Assembly: GCA_015680685.1 (NCBI GenBank)
Contig: MNCI01023966.1
Coordinates: forward strand, 5,058-69,057
DNA length: 64,000 bases
Direction of reading: 5' to 3'
Source: Gnetum montanum
Lineage: Eukaryota > Streptophyta > Gnetopsida > Gnetales > Gnetaceae
Made by a program: the position numbers and the translations under genes. This document shows positions 44,497 to 56,549 of this stretch, in pieces (position 1 is the stretch's first letter; each line of letters opens with the position of its first letter). The notes under the pieces are model-generated. The model had not been told where the DNA came from and did not search any database. It saw nothing but the letters and a program-made list of their open reading frames with translations.

Positions 44497-45469
44497 TCTT
44501 AAAGAACTGCAACTTCATAAGGCTTGCTTTATTAAATGGCTAAATTATGCTAATATTTCTTTCCCTCCTTCTTAAACTTCTTAAGAAGCTAAAACTTTAG
44601 GATCATTCCCTAACGCACACTAATTAAATTGCCATAGCTAAACTAGGAATTTATTGAACATATTTACAAGAAAAACCACAAATCTTTTTTGAGGAAACTT
44701 TCTATCAAACTTAAGATTCGGTGGTATAAAAACCTCATTCCTAAGAAACAGTAATGAAAAACTGTACCAGTGAAATCATAGCATAAGCTACTCAGTAGAA
44801 GGGAAGCCAATGGTCAAAGGGATCCTTTTAGGAATCCTCTTGTCTAGGGTTCTATCATTCTTAATTTTTGTTGTAACCCAAGATTTCTTCTCTTTGTCTT
44901 GTTTAATTGGTATTTTCACTTCCTTAGCCCCCATGTTTTTCTTTGTAGCATTATTATGCAAATCTATCTCCTTCACTCCTTGCTTAGCTTGTACTAGCCC
45001 ATAATACAATTGTTGTTTATCCAATAGATTACTAACTTGGGCCAAGAAAAGGATTTTCATATCATCCCAACTTGAAACATTGTTGCTTAGCAAGTTTGAA
45101 TATCAAATTTGATCCATAACCTTTAAATTTGCTACAAAAAACCCACAAGCTTGATCTTGGTGTTGAATATTTGCGTGAGCTAAAGTTACTAATAAACCAG
45201 ACAAAAAAGGTAAACTTCTTACCCTTTTGGTTTTTACTCCACTACTTGTTCCAAACTCAAAAACCTTTTTTTGCTCTTCTTCTAATGAATAACCAATCTT
45301 AAGATCAAATAATTTTAAATCTTCTAAAGTACCAGTCTATTTAGTCATGAATTGAAAAATAGTATCTAATTTCTTTCAAGCCCTCCTAGCAACAAAAGAA
45401 CTATTTGGTATGCTAATGTAATGAACTTAGGTAACTATATTCATGTCCTCCTTCTAACATTGAAAGAAC
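44497..45469 (-). pseudogene. Unidentified decayed protein gene
   Basis: On the minus strand one frame is readable over more than 200 codons from about 45444 to 44788 with only a handful of stops, each one substitution from a sense codon. Sample segments: YISIPNSSFVARRA, KVFEFGTSSGVKTKRVRSLP, FLSGLLVTLAHANIQHQDQA, NNVSSWDDMKILFLAQVSNL and LYYGLVQAKQGVKEIDLHNN, then a Lys-rich region. After a shift it continues (RNEVFIPPNLKFDRKFPQKR) to the Tat/Ogre border, beyond which it resumes at 24949. No retroelement domain is visible. A nucleocapsid-like protein of an endogenised negative-strand RNA virus is one idea, weakly held. The 5' end is abruptly cut by the repeat at 45470. Confidence 0.5.
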
Positions 45470-45918
45470 TGTTGGCAATGATTTGGGACCACCAACGTTG
45501 GGGGCCTCCTAGTCTTGTGACCTTTGGGATCAATGGATCGAATGTGTTCTTCAAACAAGTTTTAGGTGCTTACCAGTTTATGGCAACACCAACGCCCAAA
45601 TACCTCCAAATAGACCTAATGGTTATGAAAAAAACTAAACATGAGTATGTGTTTATTGTTATGAATGTTGAAATGGTTGGGTTGTGTATGAAACTATAAT
45701 TGGCTATCATAAAAGAAATTTAGCTAACTTTTTCAAATACCATCTATTGTTGAAGATTCCTATTTTGTCCAATCACTTAGTTTATATAGTGCCTATAGTA
45801 CATTACTTCTAACAAATAAAATTTCACAAAACCATTTGAACACAATTTTTCCAGTCTAATCCTAATTTTTCCTAGAGAGAAAGTTCCACAAGAAAACTCT
45901 AAATAGAGTGAGATTCAT
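45470..45918 (-). repeat. Partial third copy of the LTR-like arm
   Basis: TGTTGGCAATGATTTGGGACC onward matches 22647-23110 in the same orientation. It stops abruptly near 45918 (GAGTGAGATTCATAAA), where similarity ends. Confidence 0.8.
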
Positions 45919-46399
45919 AAATTTTAAGTTAACTCGACAAGAGCATCATGTGGTTTCTCAAGATATGTGAGTTTAGCTCCAAAAAACCTTACATGTAAGG
46001 CTATGACAATCTTATTGTGTGGTGCTTCTAGCACTAGTTGGGCATGTGTGCTGATAGTAAGCGGACATGGTTGGTTGCTAGGAGTAGTGATGGGTTTCTA
46101 TGGTACAACATAGAAAATGGAATTGTACTTGTAATCCAAATGGTATTATCGCTTGTAAATTAATTTTATTTGTTCACACATTGCTAGTTATGTCAGTTAT
46201 GCACACATCTCCTGGAATATTTCATAATTTTATCACTTCAATGGTGGATATTATATGATATTATTCCATTCTTTAAACAAGCTACTTTAGGTTATTGCAA
46301 AGGCTTGTTGTTTCTTTTTGGTTCAAGGCAACTTCTACGACACATGGAGGCAAGCAAGTATGAAAAGAAGTTTGAAAGGCTTGTTAAATATGCAAGATA
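45919..46399. other. Unmatched stretch between arm copies
   Basis: About 480 bp with no counterpart in the other arm and no coding frame; origin unclear. Confidence 0.4.
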
Positions 46400-47855
46400 T
46401 ATATAGAACAAGTGTTAATTATAATTTTTAATATCAATGGTAGTTATACCATGTTGGTTGTAACTTCCCTTAGTGGTTGCAACCGAATGTTAATTTTCCA
46501 TGAAGTTGTAACCATCAAACAATATACTTTTCAGTTATAGCTTCTTAGTCTTCATGATGGTTGTAGTAACTAGACACTTGTTAATTATGGTTATAACTCC
46601 ATGGGGGGTTATAACTAATTATCATTAATTCATATGATGATTATAACCAACCCCATAATGTTTATAACTTGCCTTAACTTCTCATGATGTTTGTAACCAT
46701 CTTGAAGCCACTATAAATAGAGCTTCAAGGGTAGAAGTTGGATTTGATAGGATATTAAGGAGAAGAGATTGAAGTTTCTAAGATGACTTACTAATTTATA
46801 AATTTTGCTACTTTTTTTTAATCTTGTGAGTTCATTTCTTCTCATTTTGTTTTAGTTACTTAGATAATGGTTTAGATAGTATTGTGCTTGGCATTTAATT
46901 TTGGGATTTTTTCCTAGGTTGATTTTATAGCTCTATGTTTGCACAATATTATACTTCTATTAATATTTTCCATAGAAGAGATTATGTTGTTGAAAATCCT
47001 TAAGAGTAATTTAATAGTAATGTATTAACCAAATTTCCTATTTTGACCATAGAGAATCTAGGAAAATCTTTGATACTCTAATGGGATTGAAATAGCTTCT
47101 TTATTTTTAAAGTGTATGGCCTTGGTATTTCAATCTAGAAATTGTCAAAAAAATTTAAAGCTCTATTGAATGCAATCTTTGACAACTATTAACTACCCAA
47201 AATAAAGAGTCATACTTTGTAGTTTATGGAGTAATTTTTGGTAGTATAATAAGATTGTCTTTATGAAATTGCTTGTTTAGCTTAGAAGATTTGGATAATT
47301 CATAGATATTGAATTAAGAATAGCTTTATTACAAAGTATTTTCTCATGTCAAATTATCTTGCTTAAATATTTGAGATTTCACATAAATCTACTTTCTTTT
47401 CTTTCTCTTTCTAAGTCCATTGAATCTCACTATATTTCTAGTTTTCTTGCAGAACTTTCTCTCTAAAGGAAATTAGGAGTAGATTGACAGAATTGTGCTT
47501 AACTATTTTTACAAAATTTTATTTGTTACAAGTAACATACTATAGGTACTATATAGACTAAGTGACTAGACAAAATAGGAATCTTCAACAACTCAAAGTA
47601 TTTGATAAATCTAGCTAAGTTTTTTTTTATGATAGCCTATAGTTTTCTACACAATCCAACCACTTCAACATTCACAACAGCAAACACATACTCACATCTA
47701 GTACATTTCATAACTATTGAGTTTATTTGGAGGTATTTGGGCCTTGTTTTTGCCACAGACCAACAAGCACCTACACCCTATTTGAAGAACACCTTTGATC
47801 CCATGATCCTGAAGGTCACAAAATCGTGAGGCTCCCAACATTGGCAGTCCCAACA
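46400..47855 (+). repeat. Right LTR-like arm (inverted)
   Basis: Reverse complement of the left arm over nearly 1.5 kb. Plus-strand TATA box TATAAATA at 46712-46719, upstream repeats at 46430-46705, ends CCAACA at 47855. Confidence 0.8.
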
Positions 47856-47860
47856 AGTTA

Positions 47861-50160
47861 TTTACTACACTTTAGCTAATTCTTACCATTATTTTCATAG
47901 TGAAGGCTATTATTTAATCAAGACCTAACTTTTTAATAATCTAAATTAAATAAAAAATATAAGCATAAACAAGTAAAATATACTCTTACTAAAGTTTTAA
48001 ATGTTGGTATATCTTCTATACCTCCAATAATAATTAATGATATGTTTTATTTTTCTAGTTAAAATAAAGCTAAAGAAACTATTAATATTATTAATAATGC
48101 TTCATTAATTTAGTATATAGCTAAGATTAAGTAACTTATGAGAAAAAGATGATAAGGGCTTTATCAAGACTAACTTACTAAACTTGATTAACTATGAAAG
48201 TTTCATGAAAATAATAAAGTCCTTTTTTGCTAAAATTTAATTCATCAAATGTGGCAGAACATCTAGCCATTTTCACTTCAAATGAGTTCAATGATTTGGA
48301 TACCTTTATGGAAGATGCTTATGTGAATTAAAAATTTCATTCTATAATAATGACCTTTCATTAAAATAAGATGCATTTGTTATTTTTTTTGTTCTATGTT
48401 TTCAAATAGCAAGTCTCATTACAACTCATGTTTATATCATAATAATTTTTTTGTCTTCTCATGTTGTTCTTTTATTCATGTGATTAGAGCATGTGGCTTA
48501 CGATGTGCAAGTTTTACATTTAATGCTAAGAAGCATGCTAATTTGACATAATTATATTCTTCTATAGTACTTCTAATGTATCATATAATTAAATATATAT
48601 CTTGTTATACACTTATAGTCAATACATTTTAAATTATACTAAAACTAAAGCTTTATTACATTTGAAGACTTATATCATGTATTAGATAGATATTACATTT
48701 TTATAAAAAATAAAGATAGACTCAACAAATTGACAAGAAATTAATGGGAACAATACAAATAAATCATATAAGTTTTTTATTGTAACATTATAATGTTATC
48801 TAAAATAGGTATTCATAGTACAAAAATGAAATACATGCAACTTATCCTCAAGGACTTTTGACTTATAGAATCTACAGGTATGGTCTTCTTAAAGGAGTTG
48901 AATCTATCTTCTTCTTTTAATTCTATGATGATGTACTTATACCACAATTTATTTCTTAAGGATTAAAGAGAAAGATGAGTTGTCAAAATTAAAAGTACAC
49001 CAAATATATCTTATGGCATATAATATATTGCTTGAATTTAGTTCATAACACAACAAACACAAAAATTCCTTAAGTGTAATTTAAACTTACATCATGTTTC
49101 TTACCATGTTGTTGATAATGTAGTTAGCTTACATTACTATACTCTTATTAGTAAGGATTATAGAGAGAATAAATAGTTCTTATCAACTTGAATAATCTCC
49201 TAATAATTGTGCTACCAGCTTTTGATTTTAGATATAAAAATAATTTAAAAAAGAGACCACATCCATGGGATTTAACATGATTTTATATATAACTATTGAC
49301 TTGATGCTAACCCATTACTTTTGCATTCAAGCTTGGAACTAGCCATAATAAAATAAAACTTATGTAGCTAATGCTAGTAATAGGTGACTAAGTGGCTAGC
49401 TTAATAGTTTGTTAGGTAATAGTTTGTTAGTTTAAGTCATACTTGAGGTATTATTATATTTCTCTATAATTCTTCTAAAATATCATATTAACAATGTGTC
49501 TTGGGATATTCTTATAGTTATTCTTTTAGATTCCAACACCCTTCTACATCATGTAACCAACTTCATGTTATTGAAAAAAGGGTAGAAGAATGATAATAAT
49601 GATGGACAATTAAAGAAAATAAAAAGAAGAAATTATGAAGAAAATGCTTCAATCTCTTTATATTTAGTATTTTAGTTATTAGACTCCTACACAAGCTTCT
49701 TATGATAGAATTAACTAAAATATCTATTGTTTTCTTTGATTTGTTAAAAAACATAGTAAAGGATTTTCTAAAGTTACTTAGAATATTTACACTAGTAGTA
49801 AGAAAGATGGAGGACATGGCCTTTATTAATTATTATAATTAGGTTAGTTTTTTCTGAATAAAATAAATTGTAAAATGCATTGATGGAGATGATGTTTAAA
49901 TGCTTCTTATGCAATGAAAACCTAAACATGATAATATTTTATCTTATAAATTTCTTCATTGTCTTCCTTTTTCTCAAGCTATTTTTACTTTTAATTCTCA
50001 AATTCTTAAATAAATTTTAAAGACATGATGCATGCTTAGTAAATACTGGAATTACAATCATATTACAGTTTTAGAAGATATGCTTAAGAAAATTAGCCCA
50101 TGATGGCTTTATTTTAATGAAGGATCTTGGGCTACTCATTCATCTAGATTGTGTACCACT
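47861..50160. other. AT-rich spacer
   Basis: No gene that I can support. A minus-strand stretch at 47985-48060 reads GGIEDIPTFKTLVRVYFTCL but is short. 49430-49560 is a copy of the dispersed repeat also at 61485-61640. It is the right flank of the inverted-arm composite. Confidence 0.4.
49430..49560. repeat. Dispersed AT-rich repeat copy
   Basis: TAAGTCATACTTGAGGTATT, then ATGTCTTGGGATAT.CTTATAG and TTCTTTTAGATTCCAACACC; another copy at 61485-61600 and weaker ones near 11530 and 48560. Confidence 0.65.
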
Positions 50161-50716
50161 ATTGAATGCCACATTGTGGTTTGAGTGGTATCTACAAAAT
50201 TACCATGCATCACATGATTGACATACATGAAAAAAATAAGTCAAAGCAAAACAAAAAATTTCAAGGTTGATGTACCCTTTATGTCCCAAGCAATGGTGGT
50301 TCCTCCATTAGCTTCTTTTCTTTGTCATTATGCTTCTAAAATTTATATCTATTTTGATCTTGCATCATGTACCATATAGGAAAATTCAATAATGTTTGTC
50401 AGAGTTGGTACTTTCCAGAGACAACAAATGTGGGAACATGTTATAGGCATTCACATACTAAACCAAAAACTACCTTCTTTCCTCTTCAAAAGCCCTAGCT
50501 ACCTTTCTTAATTCTTGGTAATCATTCATTTTCTTAGCTAGGTTTGCAACTATGTCCTTCTAATCTTAGTAGTTAGCTTTGACCACTTGCATTTTAAGGT
50601 TTGGTATGTGAAGTTTTTGTTGCACATCCTTCTTGTTTGCAAACTCTTGTTCATACATTACATAGACTCTGGTCACCTACTACAATTATTTTCTAGGTCT
50701 ACCTACTTTTAACAAG

Positions 50717-51490
50717 TGATGAGTGGTGAGGCACCCCTACACTCAACCATACGAATACGAGCATTTCACGCACAATCTGGTCCAACTCCAAGGACTAAGT
50801 GCTTACGCGCCTTAATGGAACACTCAAGGTTAATCAATCATTGTCTTCCCAAACTTACTTGTATTATCATAGTTGTATGGTTAAGTAAGCTTAAGGTACA
50901 TTATTTTTATAGATTTTGTCTTTTTTTATGTCTTCTGCTAATAAAGGAGAGGGAGAGAGAACTAAGTGACTAACTTACATTAGCGATTCATTAACTAGTT
51001 TCTAAATGTTCCTAACACCAGTATCTGTTCCCACTTGCTGGACACATCTTAAACCAGTGCAATGTTGCTGGGATTACCAAACGCTAATCATTACTGGGTG
51101 CGAAGCAGTCATGATGAGTGTATTTAACTAAGGGGGTTGAAGGTTGAGAGAGATAGTAATTAACTAGGAAAGCATTAAACAATAATTAATTACTAATTAG
51201 ATTAATTTTTATGTTGCAAGGTTTATCATAAAGTTCATCTTTATTGCCGTACACAAAATTGTGCTCAGGTACAAATTGCTCGAATAAAGATCCGTTCACT
51301 CTATGACTCCTATTGCGGGCACACAAAAATAATTTTAACTATGGAATGACAAAACTACAAGAGTTTGGCTAAGGTTCTAAGTCTAACTGCCTTGGAACAA
51401 AGGGCACCGCCTCTTATTTATAGAAGATGAGGCAGGACGCGATATAGCGTGGCAGATGTGATATCGCGTACGCGATATCGTGGCTCATCA
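50717..51490 (-). mobile_element. Solo Athila-type LTR
   Basis: 774 bp, plus-strand TGATGAGTGGTGAGG...GGCTCATCA, same family as 11775-12545. Flanked by ACAAG on both sides (50712-50716 and 51491-51495). The bases to its right are 3'-ORF sequence with no polypurine tract. So it is not the 3' LTR of the surrounding element but a separate insertion reduced to one LTR by recombination. Minus-strand TATA box 51415-51422. Confidence 0.88.
51428..51490 (-). repeat. GATATC palindrome cluster in the solo LTR
   Basis: CGCGATATAGCG, GTGATATCGCG and CGCGATATCG in close succession at the LTR start in transcription orientation. Confidence 0.75.
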
Positions 51491-53779
51491 ACAAGGCTAA
51501 GTTAGCATATTAAAGGTTTAATAACACCATATTCTTTATCAAATATTCTATTTGCAAGTCTTTGTTTTTGATTTTAGCTTGGTGTACATGGGTAAGACTA
51601 TCCAATATAGGTTTCCAATTAAGTGTTCATACTACGATGGCACTGATTTTAGCTTTAGCCATTTGGATTTATTTCTCATTAATTTGCTTGTACATGACCA
51701 CTTGGTCTTTAAATAGCTCCTTTAGTTCATGCTTGTTGGCCTCATTTTGTCATGCACTAATTTCAATGGTTAACTTTTGATCTACGATGTGAACTTCTTC
51801 CATCGATAGGGTTCTATTTTCTCTAGCCAATTTCCCAATGTCAAGGTTAACCTAAGAAAATTGCACTCTTATCTAATGAATGCTCTCTTCCATTGCATTC
51901 TTTTATGTTTTAATGTCATTCAACCTTACATTTTCTGCAACAAGTTTCTTATTTTCTTCTTCTAGTGTAGTTAGGATCCTTGCATGGGCATAGGTTTCAA
52001 CGTTTGCCATCAAAGCATTCCATATTGCCTTTTCTTTTTCCATCTTCATCTGGCTGTACTTGGCTATTAGTTGGCCAATCTATTCATTCCTGAATTAATC
52101 TAGCTAGTCAGGTGTAATGTATCATGTAGGGACTTACCTTTCTACTCTTAATGTAGCCAATTCCTCCCATAACCTATGCAATTTATTTTTGACATGTTGT
52201 ATTATAGGTTTAGACATGACCAGCTTGTCCTTACTTGAAATCAATTTTCATAGTACTATAGTGATATCATTGGAGATCACTAGGGATATCAATGAGGTCT
52301 TGCATCACTTGTTCTATTTGTAGTAATTGGTCCAATATGTCTTCATGCTATTTTTGGGTCATTTATTTTCTAGCTATTGTTTCTACATCTTTTGTTCTAG
52401 TAATATTAGTTGGAGGGACAATGAGAACATTGAAGGATTCTTTGATATGGTCTACGATGACTTCAGCTTCTCCTACTACATCTTAGTGTTGCATCACCAC
52501 TACTATGGATCCTTCTCCTATTGCTAACATCACTTGAAAGGATGGAGCATTCTTAGATATTTGTTGTGTATAGTTCTCATTTTCTCCTACCTGTGATGAG
52601 ATTTGACCATTGGCAAGTCCTGTGAATATGGTAGGCTTATTTGGATTATCTTGTATCTTATACATACTTGAGATCTCTTAGATTTCCCAAATTATTTTTT
52701 TAGTAATTTACTGCAAATGGCTCATTGAGGATCTATAGTCTTGTTGTGCTATAGGAGCTTTTAGCCCTAGTCTATTGATGGCTAGTGTTAACCCACTAGT
52801 TCTACTACTTCTTTATTACCTACTAGTTTCTCCACATGATCTTTCTTTAGTAGCATTGGTTTGGAGATTTCAGCATAAGAGGCAATTTGGACTTTTCAAA
52901 GTACATCATTAGTGTAGCCCAAAATTGTTGCTTATTAGCACAACCTTCACATGAGACAAGGGAATGGTGGAGTGAGATTCCCTATCCTCTTCTCCTCAAA
53001 TATTTTTTGGATTTTTAAAAATAGTATATGAGCTAGCTTGACTTGAAACTTCCCCATCAAGATGGCACTTCCTATAGCAGCATAGGTGGAAATTCTATTT
53101 AATCACTTCATTGAGAATAGATGATATGTGTTAATTTTAACATAAATCTTTTTAGCTGTAGACAGTCCATTGTATTCTTTTTCTCTTGTTTTATAGGCCC
53201 TTTGTAGCCATACCTTCCTTGCCTCTATGTTAGACCTATTAGATATTTGAGTAATGTTGGCTTTAACATTTGGAATATTTAGTGCCTTTTCTATTGCTTC
53301 AACTAAATATGACACTATAATCCCATCTACTTTCACTATAGCATCGTCTAGCTTGTTCTTCTAGAACTAGTATACTTCTCCCAAGTACCATTTTTCATTA
53401 CTTAAAATAATGATCCATAGAGGAGAGGCTTGCAATTATTCATGAACCTTGGCAAGGGAAAACTCCATGAATGATCAAAACTTCAATTCTACTATGATAG
53501 TGGACATATTGGACTTATCCTAGATGGCTTCTAGATAATTATTCAAGAGTGTGAGATGTTGTCCTTGCTCAAGAGAAGACAATGCATCAGATTTTGCATG
53601 CACAGATTGCCTTGTTGCATGTGTGGGTTGATGGTGTTGTAGGACTGAGCCTCTTACTTTGTAAGTAGATTTTTTTCTCCTATTCATCCTATAACCCTTT
53701 CCCTAGGTATTTTGTTCTTTGCTTATGAATGTCCTTCCACTTCAGGTCTCTTGGGAGGCATCTATAATCATGAACAATT

Positions 53780-55130
53780 TTAAGATTATCTAGTTATTCC
53801 AAAAAAAATTTCTAATAGTTCATAACCCTTTCTCTAATTCTTGGGGTTGATCAAAATCACTCCTTAGTGTTAATTTTTAGTTCTTATTAGGATTGTAGAG
53901 TTAGAAAAATTTGTAACTTGGATAAATCTTTCTACAAGAAAAACCTTTAATTAATAAATTTTCTAATACTTTTAAACAAATTTATCCTTTTTGACCTATC
54001 ACAATTGTAAATTTCTTATTTAGATTATGTTTAAATAATTATTTTGAAGGAATTGTTAAGCTTATTATCCTATGTTAGTTTAAAATATAGTCTTTTCTTA
54101 TTACTCTTACCCTTTCTTTGTTCTTCCAAGTTTTAGGAAAATTAAATTACCCTTTTGTCCAAGATTCAAACCAAGTTCATACTACTTACTAGTGACATCG
54201 CATTATATCATCTCAAAACTAAAAACCACAAGACCACCATAACTACAAGAGATATTAACACTTGACAATGAAGTACAAGGAAGAAATTTACTAACAACAC
54301 ATTTTATTTTTAAAGGAGATTTGGCCATTAGACAAAGGAGTGTCTTTAGGCATGGGTAATATGTCTTTCTAGCCTATAATCAATATGAGTCTAAGAAATC
54401 TTAAAATTTCTAAAAAGTCACCTAGCCTTAGGTATGGGTAACATGTCTTTCCAGTGGATATTATGTGAATTCATCACATCATTATTGTGTCAACCTTACC
54501 AAAGGACTACCTTAAGGCATGTGTAACATGTCTTTCTAGTGACATGGTAAGATAGCACTTATTTTATAACATACTTTCATTTTTGTCAGAACTCAAGTAA
54601 ATAATACAAATTAATAGTAAGATAAGAATTTACGTAGCAGTCTTAGAGAATTCATAAATCCCCTTGATGTCATAGTCTTTTCATTTTCCACTTAATCCTT
54701 CATTTTTCTATCTAGGAATAATGATCACAAGTTTATTTTAGTTTTATTGTGAAACGAATATTAGTATGTCCATGGAAAAAACTTCTTATTGTTGGAAATT
54801 AGTGGATGTATAATGTGGTCTTACTACATATATAATCAGTCCTTCAATGATTTGATAACATAGGATGACATAATTATTATTTTAACTACATTTCATTTAT
54901 TTCATTACACTTTATTATAATAACTAGCAAAAATATGTACATGAAAACTAGTAAAAATTACTAAAGAATGAAAAATTGGTAAGAAAGAAACAATGTATCA
55001 AGAATTTGAAAGATATTAAAGAATGAAAAATGATCAAGATATGTGAAAAGTATAATAGAATGGAAAAATTAGGAATAAATGTAAAAATTATGAAAAGAAT
55101 ATAGAAATAAGATTTGATGCCTAAGTTTCA
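53780..55130. other. Non-coding spacer, with a short tandem repeat
   Basis: Counterpart of 13260-15095. At 54338-54545 a unit of about 85-95 bp with CTTTAGGCATGGGTAAYATGTCTTTCTAG occurs three times. Confidence 0.6.
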
Positions 55131-56490
55131 AACTTGACACCCCCTTGACTATTGTCAAGAGTGGAGATTTAGAAGATTGAATGGATTATGAACAGTTTGG
55201 TATGATAGGTAGAGTCTTTAGAGGAGTAGGGAAAGTCACAGAATGGTTTCACCTATTGAATATTGATAAGAATAAGTTTTTGTGGGTTCTTTGGATGGTA
55301 AATTTACATGATTTGGATTGGTATATAGCATTAACGATATAAGATCCCTCCCATAAGATTTGAAACTTAGTCTTTTGTAGAACATGATTAGGGTTTTAAT
55401 AAAGGACTTTATCACTAGGCTTGATAGACACTTGTCTAATTTTGACATCATGTCTACATTTGGAATACTTATTATGGAGGTTGTTACTCATTTGAGCTAT
55501 TAACCAATTTTCATCTAAGAGCTTGAGATTCATTAACCATTCCTTTTAAGCTATGTCTAGGTTGAGGTCAAGTGTGTTGGTAGTTGCAAGGATATTTAAT
55601 TCTTATTGGATTGGTAGAGTAGGTAATTTTCCATAAGCTAACTCATATGGTAAATATCCTATAGAAAGTTTCTAGGTTGATCTATATGTCCATAGACTAT
55701 CATTAAGTTTAGTGTTCCAATCCTTCCTGTATCGACTAATGGTCCTAGTTACTATTATTGTAATTTATCTGTTATTCACTTTAACTTGACCATTCACTTG
55801 AGGGTAATAAAGTGTAGTTAATTAGTGGTTGACCCCAAGTTGTTGCATTAGCTTCTTAAATGTAACTCTATTGAAATGAGTCCTATTTTCTAATATTAGC
55901 ATGCATGGTACTCCAAATCTATTCACCACATGTTGTTGAAAGAACTTTACAGCTATTATGGCGATGTAATCCTTAACTGTAGCTGCTTCTACCCACTTAG
56001 TATAGTAATCAAAAACAAGTATAATATAGGACTTTTCATTCAATATTAGCTTGATAGACCCCACAAAATAAATTCCCCAAATATCAAAGGATTCCACTGG
56101 TTATATCCATTATTATGATCCTTTATTTTTGGTAATCAGTCCATCTTTCTAACATCTTTCATAAGATTTTGTGAATTGATATGCATCCTTGATTATGGTA
56201 GGTTAGAAGTAGCCTACCATTATTAATTTTAGTATTGTCCACCATTCCACATAGTGAACACCACTTAGTTTTTCATGTGCATCTTGAATGAATCTTTGTT
56301 AATTTTCTTCTGGAACACACCATCTTATCAACCCATCTGCACATATCTTGTAAAGGTTTATGTTAATTTCCATATATCTTTTTATCCTATGGAGAAATTG
56401 TTATTAATTCTTCTTATCCCATTCAATAGGAAGTTATTTTATGGTAAGATATATCATGTAATTAGTGATCCATTACTTCACTATTAAATT
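55131..56490 (-). pseudogene. Athila-like integrase
   Basis: The core is readable at 56097-55822: WGIYFVGSI, YIILVFDYYTKWVEAATVKD, FFQQHVVNRFGVPCMLILEN and HFNRVTFKKLMQQLGVNH. First catalytic Asp is now Tyr (WGIDF expected) and second is now Glu or Asn. Downstream pieces to about 55130 match integrase C-terminal parts in several frames (the 55451-55236 frame includes KPTLIMF-like and FKSYGRDL segments). The zinc domain before the core is badly worn. Confidence 0.8.
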
Positions 56491-56549
56491 TGCAATCATT
56501 ACTATCTTTGTCAATAAATTTTCATTGGGAAATTAATTTGATAGTGGTT

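Larger units (their letters stand above)
22647..47855. mobile_element. Composite bounded by inverted LTR-like arms (TGTTGG...CCAACA)
   Basis: The left end TGTTGGCAATCG (22647) and right end GGCAGTCCCAACA (47855) are the outer ends of arms of about 1.5 kb that match each other in opposite orientation. AGTTA flanks both ends (22642-22646 and 47856-47860), like a 5-bp target duplication. The arms contain a TATA box and upstream repeats, features of LTRs, yet LTRs should be direct repeats. Without the Tat/Ogre insertion the unit would be about 5.7 kb. It may be an LTR element rearranged during reverse transcription, a long-inverted-repeat DNA element, or two independent insertions. Confidence 0.5.
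50280..53770 (-). pseudogene. 3' ORF of the Athila-like element
   Basis: Starts at about 53767 (MPPKRPEVEGHS), a basic N-terminus like that of the shorter homologue at 13232. Recognisable segments: VDGIIVSYLVEAIEKALNIP and SNIEARKVWLQRAYKTREKE (53103-53336), further Lys-rich parts, then KMEKEKAIWNALMANVETYA and ILTTLEEENKKLVAENVRLN near 51890-52050, a likely coiled coil. It is interrupted by the solo LTR at 50717-51490 and continues to a Pro-rich end at about 50290. No transmembrane segment is evident, so calling it env-like rests on position only. Confidence 0.55.

Noticed and set aside
51562-52527. Several hydrophobic plus-strand frames with apparent membrane segments
   Set aside because: They are the reverse reading of the Lys/Glu-rich 3' ORF on the minus strand; Leu/Phe/Ser richness is expected from that.
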